Part shown: piece by piece, positions 1-10,824 of the stretch
Layout: every line of letters starts with the position of its first letter
Numbering within the stretch: position 1 is the stretch's first letter
Assembly (NCBI GenBank): GCA_965153355.1
Contig: OZ231127.1
Location: 52,390,001-52,454,000 of the forward strand
DNA length: 64,000 nt
From: Flaccisagitta enflata
Lineage: Eukaryota; Chaetognatha; Sagittoidea; Aphragmophora
Direction: 5' to 3'
Made by a program: the position numbers and the translations under genes
The notes under the pieces: generated by a model
Seen by the model: only the letters and a program-made list of their open reading frames with translations
The model's database searches: none
What the model was told of the DNA's origin: nothing

Positions 1-1674
1 CACTTTGGTCCTACTCCACCACCTACAAAGTCCATCAATCTCGATCTCCTGATGGGAAAAAACACCTAACGCCACTTTATCCTACTCCACCCACCTCACA
101 CAGTCCATCAAATCCCACCCTGATGGGAAAACACCTAACGCCACTTTATCCTATCTCCACCCACCTCCACACAGTCCATCATCAAATCTCACCCTGATGG
201 GAAAACACACGCCACTTTATCCCACTCCACCCACCCCACAGTCCATCAAATCCCACCCTGATTAGAAAAAAAAACACTTAACGCGTACTTTTATCTCACT
301 CACCCACTCTACATTGTGTCCATCAAATTCACTTCTGATGGAAAACACCTAACGCCACTTCTTAGTCCCACTCCACCACCCACACAGTCCATCACCCCCA
401 CCCTGATGGGAAAACACCTAACGCCACTTTATCCCACTGCTCTTGCCCACCCACAGTCCATCAAATCTCACCCTGATGGGAAAAAACACCCAACTCCACT
501 GCATCCCACTCCACCCACCAAGGTCAGTCCATCAATCCCACCCTGATGGGGAAAAACACCTAACGCCACTTTATCCCACTCACCCACCTACACAGTCCAT
601 CAAATCCCACCCTGATGGGAAAAACACCCAACGCCACTCCTTATCCTCCACCTCCACCCACCACACAGCCCCATCAACTTCTACCCTGATGGGAAAACAC
701 CTAACGCCACTTTCCTACTCCACCCAATTTCCACACAGTCCAACAAATCCCACCCCTGATGGGAAAAAACACCTAACGCCACTTTATCCCACTCCACCCA
801 CTCACAGTCCATCAAATCCCACCCTGATGGGAAAAAACACCTAACGCCACTTTATCCACTTCCACCCACTCCACACATCCATCAACCACTTGATGGGAAA
901 AAACACCTAACGCCACTTTATCCCACTCCACCCACCCACACAGTCTCCATCGTCCCACCCTGATGGGAAAACACCTAACGCCACTTCTTATCCCACTCCA
1001 CCCACCTACACAGTCCATCAAATTCCACCCTGATGGGAAAACAACACTAACGCTACTTTATCCTACCCACCACCTACACAGTCCTTATCAAATCTCACCC
1101 TGATAAAAACACCTAACGCCCACTTTATCCCACTCACCCACCTACACAGTCCATCAAATCCCACCTGATGGGAAAAAAAAACACCTAACGCCACTTTATC
1201 CCACTCCACCCACCTACACAGTCCATCAAATCTCACCCTTAAGGGAAAACACCTAATTCACTTTATCCCACTCACCCACCTACACAGTCCATCAATCCCA
1301 CCCTGATGGGAAAACACCACGCCACTTATCCCACTCCACCCACCTACACAGTCCATCAAATCCCACCCTGATGGGAGAAAAAAACACTCAACGCCTACTA
1401 TCCCACCCACCCACCTCCCCCTACACAGCCCATCAACCCACTCCCTGATGGGCAAAACACCTAACGCCACTTTATCCCACTCCCACCCACCTACACAGTC
1501 ATTCAAATCCCACCCTGATGGTAAAAAAACACCTAACGCCACTTTATCCCACTCCACCCACCTACACAGTCCAACAAATCCCACCCTGATGGGAAAAAAA
1601 CACCTAACGCCACTTTATCCCACTCCACCCACCTACACAGTCCATCAAATCCCACCCTGATGGGAAAAACAACA
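1..1674. repeat. Minisatellite, unit about 68 bp
   Basis: Roughly 24 degenerate head-to-tail copies of a unit containing CACCTAACGCCACTTTATCC, then CCACCCACCTACACAGTCC, then CACCCTGATGGGAAAA. Copies differ by small indels, and the array runs off the left edge. Open frames on both strands here only read through the repeat and are not genes. The array ends directly beside a 5' end fragment of the hairpin repeat family, so it may be the internal array of a long member of that family. Confidence 0.95.
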
Positions 1675-1683
1675 ACGCCATTG

Positions 1684-1771
1684 ATCTTTACCCTGCCCAA
1701 ATGATAGAATAACCTCAATAAAACCCTGCCCACCCGCACGCGACTTAGGTAGCTGTGTATCCGGCCTTGTT
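1684..1771 (-). mobile_element. Hairpin repeat (HINE-like), 5' end fragment
   Basis: Contains CCTGCCCACCCGCACGCGAC followed by TAGCTGTGTATCCGGCCTTG, which in reverse orientation is the conserved 5' end of the family described at 38889-39094. The opposite (hairpin) end is not seen. It would lie beyond the left edge if the adjacent 68-bp array is this element's cargo. Confidence 0.65.
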
Positions 1772-1988
1772 CCCCCCCGCCCACCCCAAAGCATTCTTGA
1801 CACCCGTATCGATATTGTAACTTGTTAGCACCACTTTTAGTCACGTTTTCTCAATGTCAAAGTATGCATGTATATACCAACTCAATATGCGACATCTCTT
1901 AATATATATTTCCATTTATTTCCACCCCCAAACATCCAATCCTACCTCTTCACCCCCCCCCCCCACACACAAAACAAAACCACAACCA

Positions 1989-2706
1989 AGGATCATCCTC
2001 TTTAACACGGCGCCACAAGACCCCTCCATCTGCGAGTTCCGAAGATTGAACCCTTCAAAAATTCAGACGCCAGGGGTAAGTTTTATCCTAACTGCTATCT
2101 AATTTCAGTAGCAGACACACAACTCTATAAGAATCCGTCTCTGTCTCTGAATCTGTCTCTGTCTCTGTCTCTGTCTCTGAATTTGTCTCTGTCTCTATCT
2201 TTGTCTTTAGGATTTCACGACGAGCGACTGTTCAGTTGTCAATTGGCGAGTAAACGTCAAAGACATAACTACAATTCTTAGCGCCGACGTTGGTATGCTT
2301 CTTATTCATATTCCTATTCTTTTAATTATGGACAGACGACTGTATAAAGCCTTGCCCACCCATCAATCCGTATATTTGGCCTTGTTCTTCTTATTCCTAT
2401 TTTCTTGTTCTTATTCTTGTCCTTGCTCTTTTTATGCTAATACTAACCTACCCCATAATCACCCCTACTCCCCCCCTACACTCTCTCTCAGGCAAAATGC
2501 TCATTTGGGCGATGCGCAACATTGAACGAAGGCTTCAGCAAATCGAGATTCTTTCAGATGGAACTCCAGCCAATGAATCCGATTTGCTTGATCTGGTTAA
2601 AGACTGGTGCACCGGCATTACCCGGTATGATACCGTATATCCATCCTTGTATCGCCTTGTATGATTTCATGTATCCTACCTTGTTCTTAGTGTTACTAGG
2701 TCTCTC

Positions 2707-2759
<53 letters not shown>

Positions 2760-3650
2760 CTCTCTCTTGCAGCATCGGTTCATCCATTTACGGATTTTCC
2801 ATCACGTACGAGATAAGCAACAAGGCCGGAATTCGCTCGGGATTTTACGCCACCGTACGCCAACTCGAAAAGCCCGCCAACGAGGAAGCACCGTACAAAT
2901 ACAAAGCGGCATACTCATCAAATCCAGCGCCCGTCCCGCTCGGAACAGGCATAAAGACTTTACTGACAGGATTCGAATCCATCATCAAGTAAGTCAACAA
3001 CCTAGAATGTCGCTTTCAACACACTAACTTACTCAGTCTCAGTCTTGGTCTCGATCTCACTGCACTATCCCGTTTTGTAAAGTCTTAATCTCAATCTTAA
3101 TCTCAATCTCAATGTCGATCTCTCTCTCTTTCTCTTTCTCTCTCTACTTTCCATAATTGACACTTCAGCGAAATAACCCTGGAACCATCGACACGCCGAG
3201 GATACGAAGACGTCCAGGTGTACAAAAACGAACAAGCAGCGCTGGGCAACACGATCACCTCTAAAGATGTCGAATCTACGACAGGATCATCTTCCCAAAG
3301 ACCTGAAATCGATTCCGACGACGAGATGTGGGCAGAAGAAACACGATATTATAAAGAATTGCAGAATCAAGACACCACAAACATCAACCAAGAAGAAGAG
3401 TAAGTAGAAACTCTAGCGTTTTCTTATCAATCACTTATATTAGCCACAACAACCTTACCTTTACCTCTTATAACCTTACCTTAATGACCGTACCTCACCT
3501 TACAATATTATCTTTTCACAGTGTTAACTTCGCGGTGCTCAAGTTCCTGACACTTGCCGAAGACCACCGAGAATCACATCTGGACAATAACAAATCGTGC
3601 ACAATCTGCACAAATCCCAAGTTCTGGGAAACCGTCGACGAAGAACACAG
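1989..3650 (+). CDS. Unrecognised multi-exon gene, partial
   Basis: Six exons are joined by GT-AG introns whose phases agree: about 1989-2075, 2211-2292, 2492-2624, 2773-2988, 3169-3399 and 3522-3650. The spliced frame stays open throughout. The last exon ends at a good donor (ACAG/GTACG), but I find no continuation before a hairpin repeat at 3688. The first exon and start codon are uncertain. The product has a hydrophilic acidic stretch (exon 5, with SDDEM) and, near the end, C-T-I-C followed 12 residues later by E-E-H, a possible partial zinc site. Polinton DNA polymerase B carries a Cys/His treble-clef upstream of its polymerase core, and a Polinton lies just downstream, so this could be a decayed polymerase N-terminus. 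I see no exonuclease or polymerase motif, so that is only a guess. Introns contain (CT)n, GTCTCT arrays and scraps resembling the hairpin repeat. Codon composition is more GC-rich than in the Polinton genes. Confidence 0.6.
2701..2766. repeat. (TC)n microsatellite in intron
   Basis: An almost pure CT run forms the polypyrimidine stretch immediately before the acceptor TTGCAG at 2772. Confidence 0.95.
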
Positions 3651-3687
3651 GTACGAATCAAACAACTCCATGTAACTCATAATTTTT

Positions 3688-3853
3688 AGCCGCGAACACG
3701 CGACTCTACAACCCGCTTTGTCCGTCGCTCGGTCGGTCAATCCTCCAGTTTATTTCTCAGACCTCACTGCTCCTATCCACGTTGTCTAGTGACCTCAAAT
3801 ATAACCCCTGCCCACCCACACATGACTTCGGTAGCCGTATATCCGGCCTTGTT
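3688..3853 (-). mobile_element. Hairpin repeat (HINE-like), full copy
   Basis: Starts after TTTTT with AGCCGCGAACACGCGAC, continues through CTACAACCCGCTTTGTCCGT and a short GTCG-type tetranucleotide run, then the CTCACTGCTCC and CCCCTGCCCACCC blocks, and ends in TATCCGGCCTTGTT. It lies 37 bp downstream of the last recognised exon of the upstream gene. Confidence 0.85.
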
Positions 3854-3962
3854 CTCTAATAAACCATGCTTTCCTCCAATTTAAAAAGGCAAGTAAGAAT
3901 CGAATTATCACTATTCCACAAACAACACTAACACTAACACTAACACAACAAGACTAAATACA

Positions 3963-4330
3963 ATAGTCGCAAAGCGTTAAATGGTCAGCGGTACCCGCTG
4001 CCCCCGAGCAAGTGTATGAGGGTGTGAGATAATGAAAGAAACAGCAGCCCCAAAGAACCCGACGACCTATGCTGTTTTTATTTGAGCCTGGAGGCTGGAA
4101 TCGGGACCTTGAAGCACAGAGATTTGAGCCTCTGGGCTGAGATTTAAGCCACGAGACTGGGATTTGATCCTCAAGGTTGGAATTGGAGCCTCAAGGCTGA
4201 GATTTGGACCTTGAGGCTTGGATTTGAGTCTTGAAACTAAGACAGAGAGAGGTACGAATAAAGGATAGATAGAAATTTGCCCTGTGTGAAAACATAGGTC
4301 ATCGGCCCCCTTTGAGACCGCTGCCCAAAA
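3963..4330. mobile_element. Inverted-repeat minisatellite element, type B (degraded)
   Basis: Begins TAGTCGCAAAGCGTTAAATGG and GGTACCCGCTGCC. A degraded left arm (GACGACCTATGCTG, near 4060) is matched by a right arm (ACATAGGTCATCGGCC, near 4291). Between them is a degenerate 20-bp array of the GGGATTTGAGCCTTGAGGCT type. It is the same structure as the well-preserved copy at 54660-55385. Confidence 0.75.
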
Positions 4331-4486
4331 GCGACTCTATAAAAGACTATCTGATATCCAATCTAGCTAAGTCGAATTGTCCCTACATCCATAATTCAAC
4401 TATTTTCCACCATTTCTAAACTTCACCATTTTTCCTCTTTCCCCCCACCCACCAACTCTCTTTACATTCACACCACAATAAAGATT

Positions 4487-4730
4487 TGGCAAAATCTGGT
4501 CCCAATACAACGGGAAAACCATCCCAGACTTGGTGAGAGAGAAGAAATGGAGAAGCAACAAAATCGACCCCATGGCGATGGTTCGAGGAATTACTCCAAC
4601 AACCCCCAAAGCGACTTCATCTACGAATTCTCCATCTGCGTTTAAAAGCAAGCTCTTGGAAAGAGCGAAAAAAAGAAAGGCCTTGGCCGAAAAAACAAAC
4701 ATAATGGCCTTAACTAACACACTCGAATAG
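4487..4730 (+). CDS. Possible terminal exon, unknown protein
   Basis: An open frame follows a pyrimidine-rich stretch and AAAG, and ends in TAG at 4730. It encodes a basic, Ser/Thr/Pro-containing C-terminus with a KLLERAKKRKAL helix. Composition resembles real coding sequence more than the surrounding repeats do, but there is no family match and no proven splice partner. It might belong to the gene upstream or to the Polinton. Confidence 0.3.
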
Positions 4731-4769
4731 AAAAAAAGAAATATAGAAACAAAACTTCGCCGCTGCCAA

Positions 4770-4785
4770 AAAAAAAAAAAAAAAA

Positions 4786-4837
<52 letters not shown>

Positions 4838-4890
4838 AAAATGAAAGAAAGAAAGAAAGAAAAATGAATAAAAAGAAAGAAAAAAAACGG
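4770..4890. repeat. Poly(A) and (GAAA)n tract
   Basis: About 20 A residues followed by GAAA tetranucleotides. Frames through it give Phe/Ser-rich shadows on the minus strand and are not genes. 4890-5200 shows no feature. Confidence 0.95.
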
Positions 4891-5199
4891 ACCGACCAAC
4901 GACCAACCAAACGACAGACGCACTGACAGACCAAATCATATAGACTAAATAAGAGTAAAGGCCTTATGAGCCAGATGTCACAATAAAAGAAGAAAAAGAT
5001 AGCTGAAAGAAACAAAGATAAATGTAAAGAACTCTGAATGGTTGATATCCCACATGACGCATCCAAATGCTTCCTTAACACACATTGCAGACTTATTTAA
5101 TCCGAATCATAGAAATGACATTTCACTTGATTTTTGTTTTTTGCAATGCACTGATTATTTCTACTATTAAATTTTTATTTGATCAGCAATGCCTTATAA

Positions 5200-5890
5200 T
5201 ATGCAGCTGAGACTAATCTTCTACTGATAATTCTCAACAACAGAAACATAATCATAGTGGATAGTGAACGTTTAAATTTAATAAAAAACGATCTTGCACA
5301 AAACAAATTAAAAGACAGCTCGTTACTATTTAGAAAATATTTAATTCACGAACTTGACTTGATGAAATTAGCCAATCTAGCAGCTAGAGCAGCTAATAAC
5401 TCAAACAACACAAAAGCTACAACTAGCACAACAGAGACACCTAGCGACATGAATAAAACAGAAACGATAGAAACTAACATAGAAACTCCAATGGATAGTG
5501 ATGACGGCGGAGGAATACTCACACAAACAAAAGAACACCAAACAGACAAAACAACAACAGATAAAGACCTACTACTAAAGTCACAAATACAAAAGCTTCT
5601 AGACGACGAGTCTTTATCATGCCAAAGTAGATCAGAAAAAATAATTAACCTCATTTATAGTCACTCTAAAAGAAAGGCATTAGCAGTTACTAGGGAGCAA
5701 CTAGATAATCCCCAGAAAAAAATTCTGTTGAAAGGAGGTGGTAACAACAACAAAACAAACACACTGACCAAAAAAACACTGAACACAAAACAACAACAAA
5801 AAACAAAAGACACAACAACAAACAATGAAAAAAGAAAAAAAGAAAAAGCTGAAATAACAAGAAAGAAAGTAGAAAAAAAAGAAAAAGAAA

Positions 5891-5942
<52 letters not shown>

Positions 5943-6554
5943 AGAAGAATAAGAAGAAGAAGAATAATAAGGTATGTTAAAGAAGAAGCAGAATAAGACA
6001 AAAAATTCAGACTCAGATATAGAAACAGATAAATCAAGAGTTAAAGAATAAAGAAGAAGAAGAAAGAAGAAGCTATTAAGAAAGAAAGAAGAAAAAGAAG
6101 AAGAAGAGAAGAAGAAGAAGAAGAAGAAGAAGAAGAAGAAGAAGAAGAAGAAGAAGAAAAAGACACACTGAAAACAGTCACTGAACAAACTAAACGCGAA
6201 ATTATAAATATTTTTCAAAAGCATAATGTACCAATAAGTAAAACACAAAAAAATAATTTAAGCTTTTTTTCCAAGAGAATTTGTAACCTACTTTTAACAA
6301 ACAAAAGCTATAGACTTCAAAAAAATAAAAACATTTTTCACATTCCAACAAAAACATCAATTTCATACAAAAAACTTATTTCAGCTCTAAGCTTATCAAC
6401 ATTGAAACTTTTTCAGCTACTAGTAAGATCTGATATAACACCAAAGCATTTTTCACCAAATGAAAAACTTCTCATATCAAAAATTTTGAAAAATACAAAG
6501 ATTTTTCCTTCTCATAAAATCTTATCAAATAAAGTACGAACATTAGCATCATAA
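5200..6554 (+). pseudogene. Charged accessory ORF of Polinton module, frame-broken
   Basis: The frame is open from 5200 to a stop at 5950-5952. It encodes an Asn/Thr/Lys-rich protein with short helical segments (KLANLAARAANN, KSQIQKLLDDESL) and a terminal poly-Glu run from (GAA)n. A second open stretch in another frame runs from about 6100 to a TAA at 6552-6554 and encodes a compact Lys/Leu/Ile-rich segment with LSLSTLKLFQLL. The (GAA)n tract (about 5895-6160) contains in-frame stops, so either repeat-length change has broken one gene or an intron is hidden there. No ATG is obvious at the 5' end (GTG at 5257, first in-frame ATG about 5361), so the start may lie in an upstream exon. It lies 31 nt before the integrase start. 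I do not recognise the family. AT-rich codon use matches the downstream capsid genes. Confidence 0.5.
5895..6160. repeat. (GAA)n trinucleotide tract
   Basis: Two GAA/GAAG-rich blocks at 5897-5965 and 6050-6160, separated by about 80 bp of partly unique sequence. It gives poly-Glu, poly-Arg/Lys or poly-Ser/Leu frames depending on register. Confidence 0.95.
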
Positions 6555-6585
6555 AACACACTTTCCCTTGCTTTTAGGCCATAAA

Positions 6586-8373
6586 ATGGAGAACCCACAA
6601 GTATTTTTAGATCATTATCTTGACTCAGACTCCAGTCTTTTCATGAGCACAGACATAAATAAAATCTACAGAGAAGCTAAACGATCAGCAACTCTATTTC
6701 CAGCTACTTATCAAAGTATCAAAGACCACCAAATGCAAATCGAAGCGATAAGCAGATTAAAGGAACGGAGACAGTTATCTGGGCGTAAGAGGAAAATTAG
6801 CAACAGAATTTGGGTGACTCACTCTGAGAGACATTGTCTCATATCTGATATTGGATTCATTCGAAATTTAAATATAGACAACAACATAAAAAGCAACAAG
6901 ACACACAGGATTTTATTCCTTGTGCAGGACGCATACAGCCGGCTTCTTTATTTAGCATTCATCCCAAATAAAAGTACAGAACAAACAAAGAAAGAATTTG
7001 ACAAAGCAATTTCTTTTTTCACAGCCAATGGACATTATGAAAATAGCTACAAACTATTTTGTAGTGACAGAGGAGGTAATCATTGACATACTTGTTCACT
7101 GACTGACTTACTATCTTGCCCACTGAATAACTAACCAACTAATTTACCCACTTACTCACAAACTTGTTAGCTCATTGACTGACTATTTCACTCACTGACA
7201 GACTTGTTCACTGACTGACTAAAAGACCAACTGACTGATTTGTTCACTGACTGACCGACTGACAGACTTGTTCACTGATAGACTAACTCGTCCATTCACT
7301 GACTAACCCACTCACTTAGTAACTTATTCACTCAGTCACTGACTTGCCAGCTCACTCACAGACTTGTCCCCCCCCCCCAACCCAGGTGAGTTCGGATTCG
7401 AATTTAAAGATTATTTAAAACAGAAATACCAAATAAGGTCATACAATACTCGATTGGGTGAGCACGCAAAAGTGTCGATTGCAGAAAGGTAAACAAACAA
7501 ACAAAAACATATTCTTGTCTTTTGTTTTTCTTGTGAAAATTTTCTGGTTTTTAAACTAATATTGATAGAGGGCGCATAAACATCTGCTTTTACTTTTATT
7601 TTGACAAAAGACACAATTTCAGTTACAGTTAAAATCATAACTTTTTTGTCACATCTTTTAGGGCAATTAGATCTTGCAAAAATCACTTCTTTAGACTTTT
7701 ACTGTCTCTGAAGACAGCTGATTACAGCGCCATAATAAAACTCGTGCAATTTCTGATGAATACTTCGCCTAATCGAGGAATACATAATTTCCCAAGTTAT
7801 CTCGTACACTTTTCTAGCCACTGTAGCGCCACAGTCGCCAAACTCAATCAAATGAACTACGCATTACACCAGACAAGATCAATGAACTTATTCACCAAAA
7901 TACCAACCAGGGAAAAAATAGGAATAGGCTCAAAAGTAAAAATCAAACTAAAACAAAACATATTCAGAAAGAAAAACCCAATTTACAATAGCCTATGGTC
8001 CGATTCTATTTATGAAATCTCTGATTATGACTGCACAAAATGGCCAATAATATACAAAATAAAAGAATTCCCAAATAAGCTTTTTTATAGCTACCAGCTT
8101 TTAAAAATTGCTAATTCTGAGCCAATACTAACCTCTGGAAATTCACCTATGTCAAAAATCAAAGTACTAAATATCGAACATACAAATTCTTATCTTAGAT
8201 CCTTGAAATTAAGACCCTCGCATCATGAAATAAAATACAGAATTATGAAAAATGGAAATCAAGAATTAGTAGACGCTAAAGATTTACTCTTTTTCAAAAA
8301 GATTTACGGCAAAGATATACTAGAATACAGCCCGTTTTTTCAGAACGAAAATAATGTATCTTATATTCTTTGA
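6586..8373 (+). CDS. INT: Polinton/Maverick-type DDE integrase
   Basis: Retrovirus-like integrase that joins element ends to target DNA. Three exons, 6586-7075, 7386-7488 and 7662-8373, have GT-AG introns and matching phases and give 434 residues. ATG 6586 is the first Met and has A at -3. The rve catalytic core is clear: Asp88 (CLISD), the conserved VQDAYSR at 112-118, Asp161 in CSDRGGEF and Glu197 in IAER, with exactly 35 residues between the last two (DD35E). The residues on both sides of each junction are the conserved ones, which supports the splicing. The C-terminal part (VKIKLKQ, then FYSYQLLKI) matches the chromo/SH3-like region of the F54H12.3/Polinton integrase group. An N-terminal HHCC zinc site is not evident. 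The frame is intact. Intron 1 is a TGACTGACT-type tandem array, and intron 2 contains a degraded copy of sequence found at the 9.77-kb exon edge. The minor-capsid-like gene starts 19 nt downstream. Confidence 0.88.
7076..7385 (+). repeat. Intron 1 of integrase: GACT-rich tandem array
   Basis: The intron is almost entirely degenerate repeats of CACTGACTGACTTGTT type, ending in a C9 run and the acceptor CCCAG. Confidence 0.85.
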
Positions 8374-8392
8374 TTTTCAGATATTCTTAATC

Positions 8393-10197
8393 ATGGCAGT
8401 CTCACGAGATTTAACAACACATTATGATGACTTAACTATCTTTTTATCCAACCACGAAATTGAGAGAGAGCTAACAGATGATCAACCTCATTCAAGCGCA
8501 AGCCACTTTGAAAATATACTCAATTTAGATTTGATACCACTAATTTTCTTAAAGGCCAGAACAGCGAAAATCGCCCTAGAACAAATATCTATCGATTCCC
8601 CAGCATTAGCATTTCTTAGCACCGAACATATAGAAATCAAATTGACAACCCCAGCAAAAACAAATGACTGTAACCACATCATTACTCCAGACTTCATTAC
8701 AGATTGGAATAATCAGCCATTCGTCTTAAATATGACTGACTTTTCAGCCAATAACAACCAAGAATGTTTAACTTACATTAATAACCTTCTTGATCAAAAT
8801 TTAACTAATTATCTCATTTTCAGACTATCTCTTAATTTCTTTGACATGAATTTATTCAAAAACAACATATTTAACAATATTTCAACACATAACAAAATCA
8901 CTCTATCTAAAGATGACCTTATAATTTTGTTGCACTACATAAATATCACATTATACACAAGAAGACAACTTGAAGCAGTTTTAACTGGACAGGCAACTAT
9001 AGAAGAAAGCAAGCTAACAGCGAATTTCACCAATCTAGTATCAACCTTTGACCAGACACTAGAGCAAACAACTCTATCCAAATCAAAATATCTACTAGAC
9101 CTAAGAGAAAGAAAAGAAATGTTAAGTAACCACGTTTTTACCACTCTGAATATCGAACACTTCTACTCAATCGATCTTACTACAACAAACAACAGCAGAA
9201 AAGCATTAGATGTCAAAATAAAAACAAACATTCATGATTATATCATAAATATTTTAGAATGGGATTTAGACCATCCAAACTCTGACCACGCCAAAAATAT
9301 AACTTCATATCAAAAAGCAAACCAAAACCTAATGAAACAAGGACTCAAATTACAACAACTAGTTCAACTCCAAAACCAAAAACATACTAACAACTTTAAC
9401 AACACCATTTTTCATACTGACTTACTCACACTCAAACTAGACAACACAGGCGCCAAAGTCCGATTTGAGATAGCCAACCAATCTTTTTTACCACCTGATG
9501 AGACATCAGTCCAAATCTTATTTGGCCCCAAAACCACTTATACTTTAGGAGGATCACAGTCAAATAACAACCAATACAATCTCACAATTGGCCCACTAAC
9601 ACACACTAGTAACTGTTCAGCACAATCACAACTCAAACCACAACTAACTAACCAAATCTTAGCCGAAAATCAAAGACTTCATGGGCCAATCAGGTACAGA
9701 AAAAATCAATACTGCACCATAACCTTTTTCTTATCTTTTGTTTTTTTTTGTTTTTAATCAATCTCAATAGGGGGCGCATTCGAATTTGCTTCTACTTTTC
9801 ATTTTAACAAAAGGCACAATGCAAAAGTCACATTACACACCAATCAATCTTTTTATTATCCACTACTTAACTATTTAGATTCCATCCCAAAATACTACGT
9901 ATCTCAACAAGTTTACTTTCCTCTTCAAGCTCCAAAATGCTATGGCCTCAAATTAAAGATTATGAAGATTTTGGAATTTTATTTTCACTGATTATTGATG
10001 AAGCTTTTTTATCATCCAAATTTTTTTGTTCCATTTCTCATGACCTATCTTATCACAAAATGCTCAAAACAGACAATCTTTTACAAAAAATAACATTTCT
10101 AATCACTGACGAAAATCAAAAAATTGTAACATTCGCAAAATCAACCCACATAATGATTCAATGTAAAATAACTGCCAATATTGAGGACCATGATTAA
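8393..10197 (+). pseudogene. Polinton minor capsid (penton-like) protein, frame-broken
   Basis: ATG 8393 opens a frame that runs 455 codons and continues past a good donor (TCAG/GTACAG, 9693/9694) to a read-through stop near 9757. An acceptor at 9770 leads into coding-like sequence, but the register is off by one base at the GGGG run 9771-9774. A second register change is needed near 9940-9960 to reach the open stretch ending at 10197. Without both, the chain stops early. Family resemblance: the middle matches the layout of Polinton minor-capsid/penton-type proteins, with VRFEI, then ILFGPKTTYTLGG and LTIGPLTHTS, and a closing strand KITFLITDENQKIVTF followed by IMIQCKI. The position between integrase and major capsid also fits. 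The assignment rests on pattern memory, not a search. Either the gene is dead or the assembly has two indel errors. Confidence 0.5.
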
Positions 10198-10264
10198 CTA
10201 AAAAGCCTGTATTGATACATTGTCCGTATTTCAGTCATGTTTTCTTTTTAATCTAGATTTCAAA

Positions 10265-10513
10265 ATGAATGAGAACGATATTCTAAGAAAACTCTTAACA
10301 CCATTAATAGATTTCGCGAATTCAACGCCCCCCCCCACACAGGAACAAACAAAAGAAAAAACAGAAACAAAAGAGACTCACAAAGACACACCCAAACCAC
10401 AAAAACCGACACCTAAGAAAAGGAAAGCACCACCAAACACAGACGAAAAACCAAAAAAAAAAGTGAAAAAAGTAAAGAAAAAAGAATCAGTCTCATTTGA
10501 CACTTTTCTCTAA
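10265..10513 (+). CDS. Small Pro/Lys-rich basic protein of Polinton module
   Basis: 82 residues starting at ATG 10265 (AAAATGAATG). A short amphipathic N-terminus (NDILRKLLTPLIDFA) is followed by a Thr/Pro/Lys-rich linker and clustered basic motifs, PKKRKAP and KKKVKKVKKK, that look like nuclear localisation or DNA-binding signals. It ends 6 nt before the major capsid start, as in a compact viral gene array. The size and charge suggest a virion core or scaffold role, which is inference. No family was recognised. Confidence 0.6.
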   Translation: MNENDILRKLLTPLIDFANSTPPPTQEQTKEKTETKETHKDTPKPQKPTPKKRKAPPNTDEKPKKKVKKVKKKESVSFDTFL

Positions 10514-10519
10514 AAAAAA

Positions 10520-10768
10520 ATGTCGAAGGACAACGGATCACAGAAACCAGAGGCCCCTCAAAATTTTGAGACTCCTCATGTATTTGTCTCTGATGCCGTG
10601 AAGAATTTACAGCACAATCCCACCTTTCTAGAAGAGAGTTTAGATTATACTTTCTTTAAACAAATTCACCCAGTTGAAAGAATCGATTCAAACAGACCAA
10701 TTAAAAAAGTTCAATTTCATTTCAAGTAAGCATCTTTCCCTTTGTCTCTATCCCTGTCTCAGTCTGTC

Positions 10769-10824
<56 letters not shown>

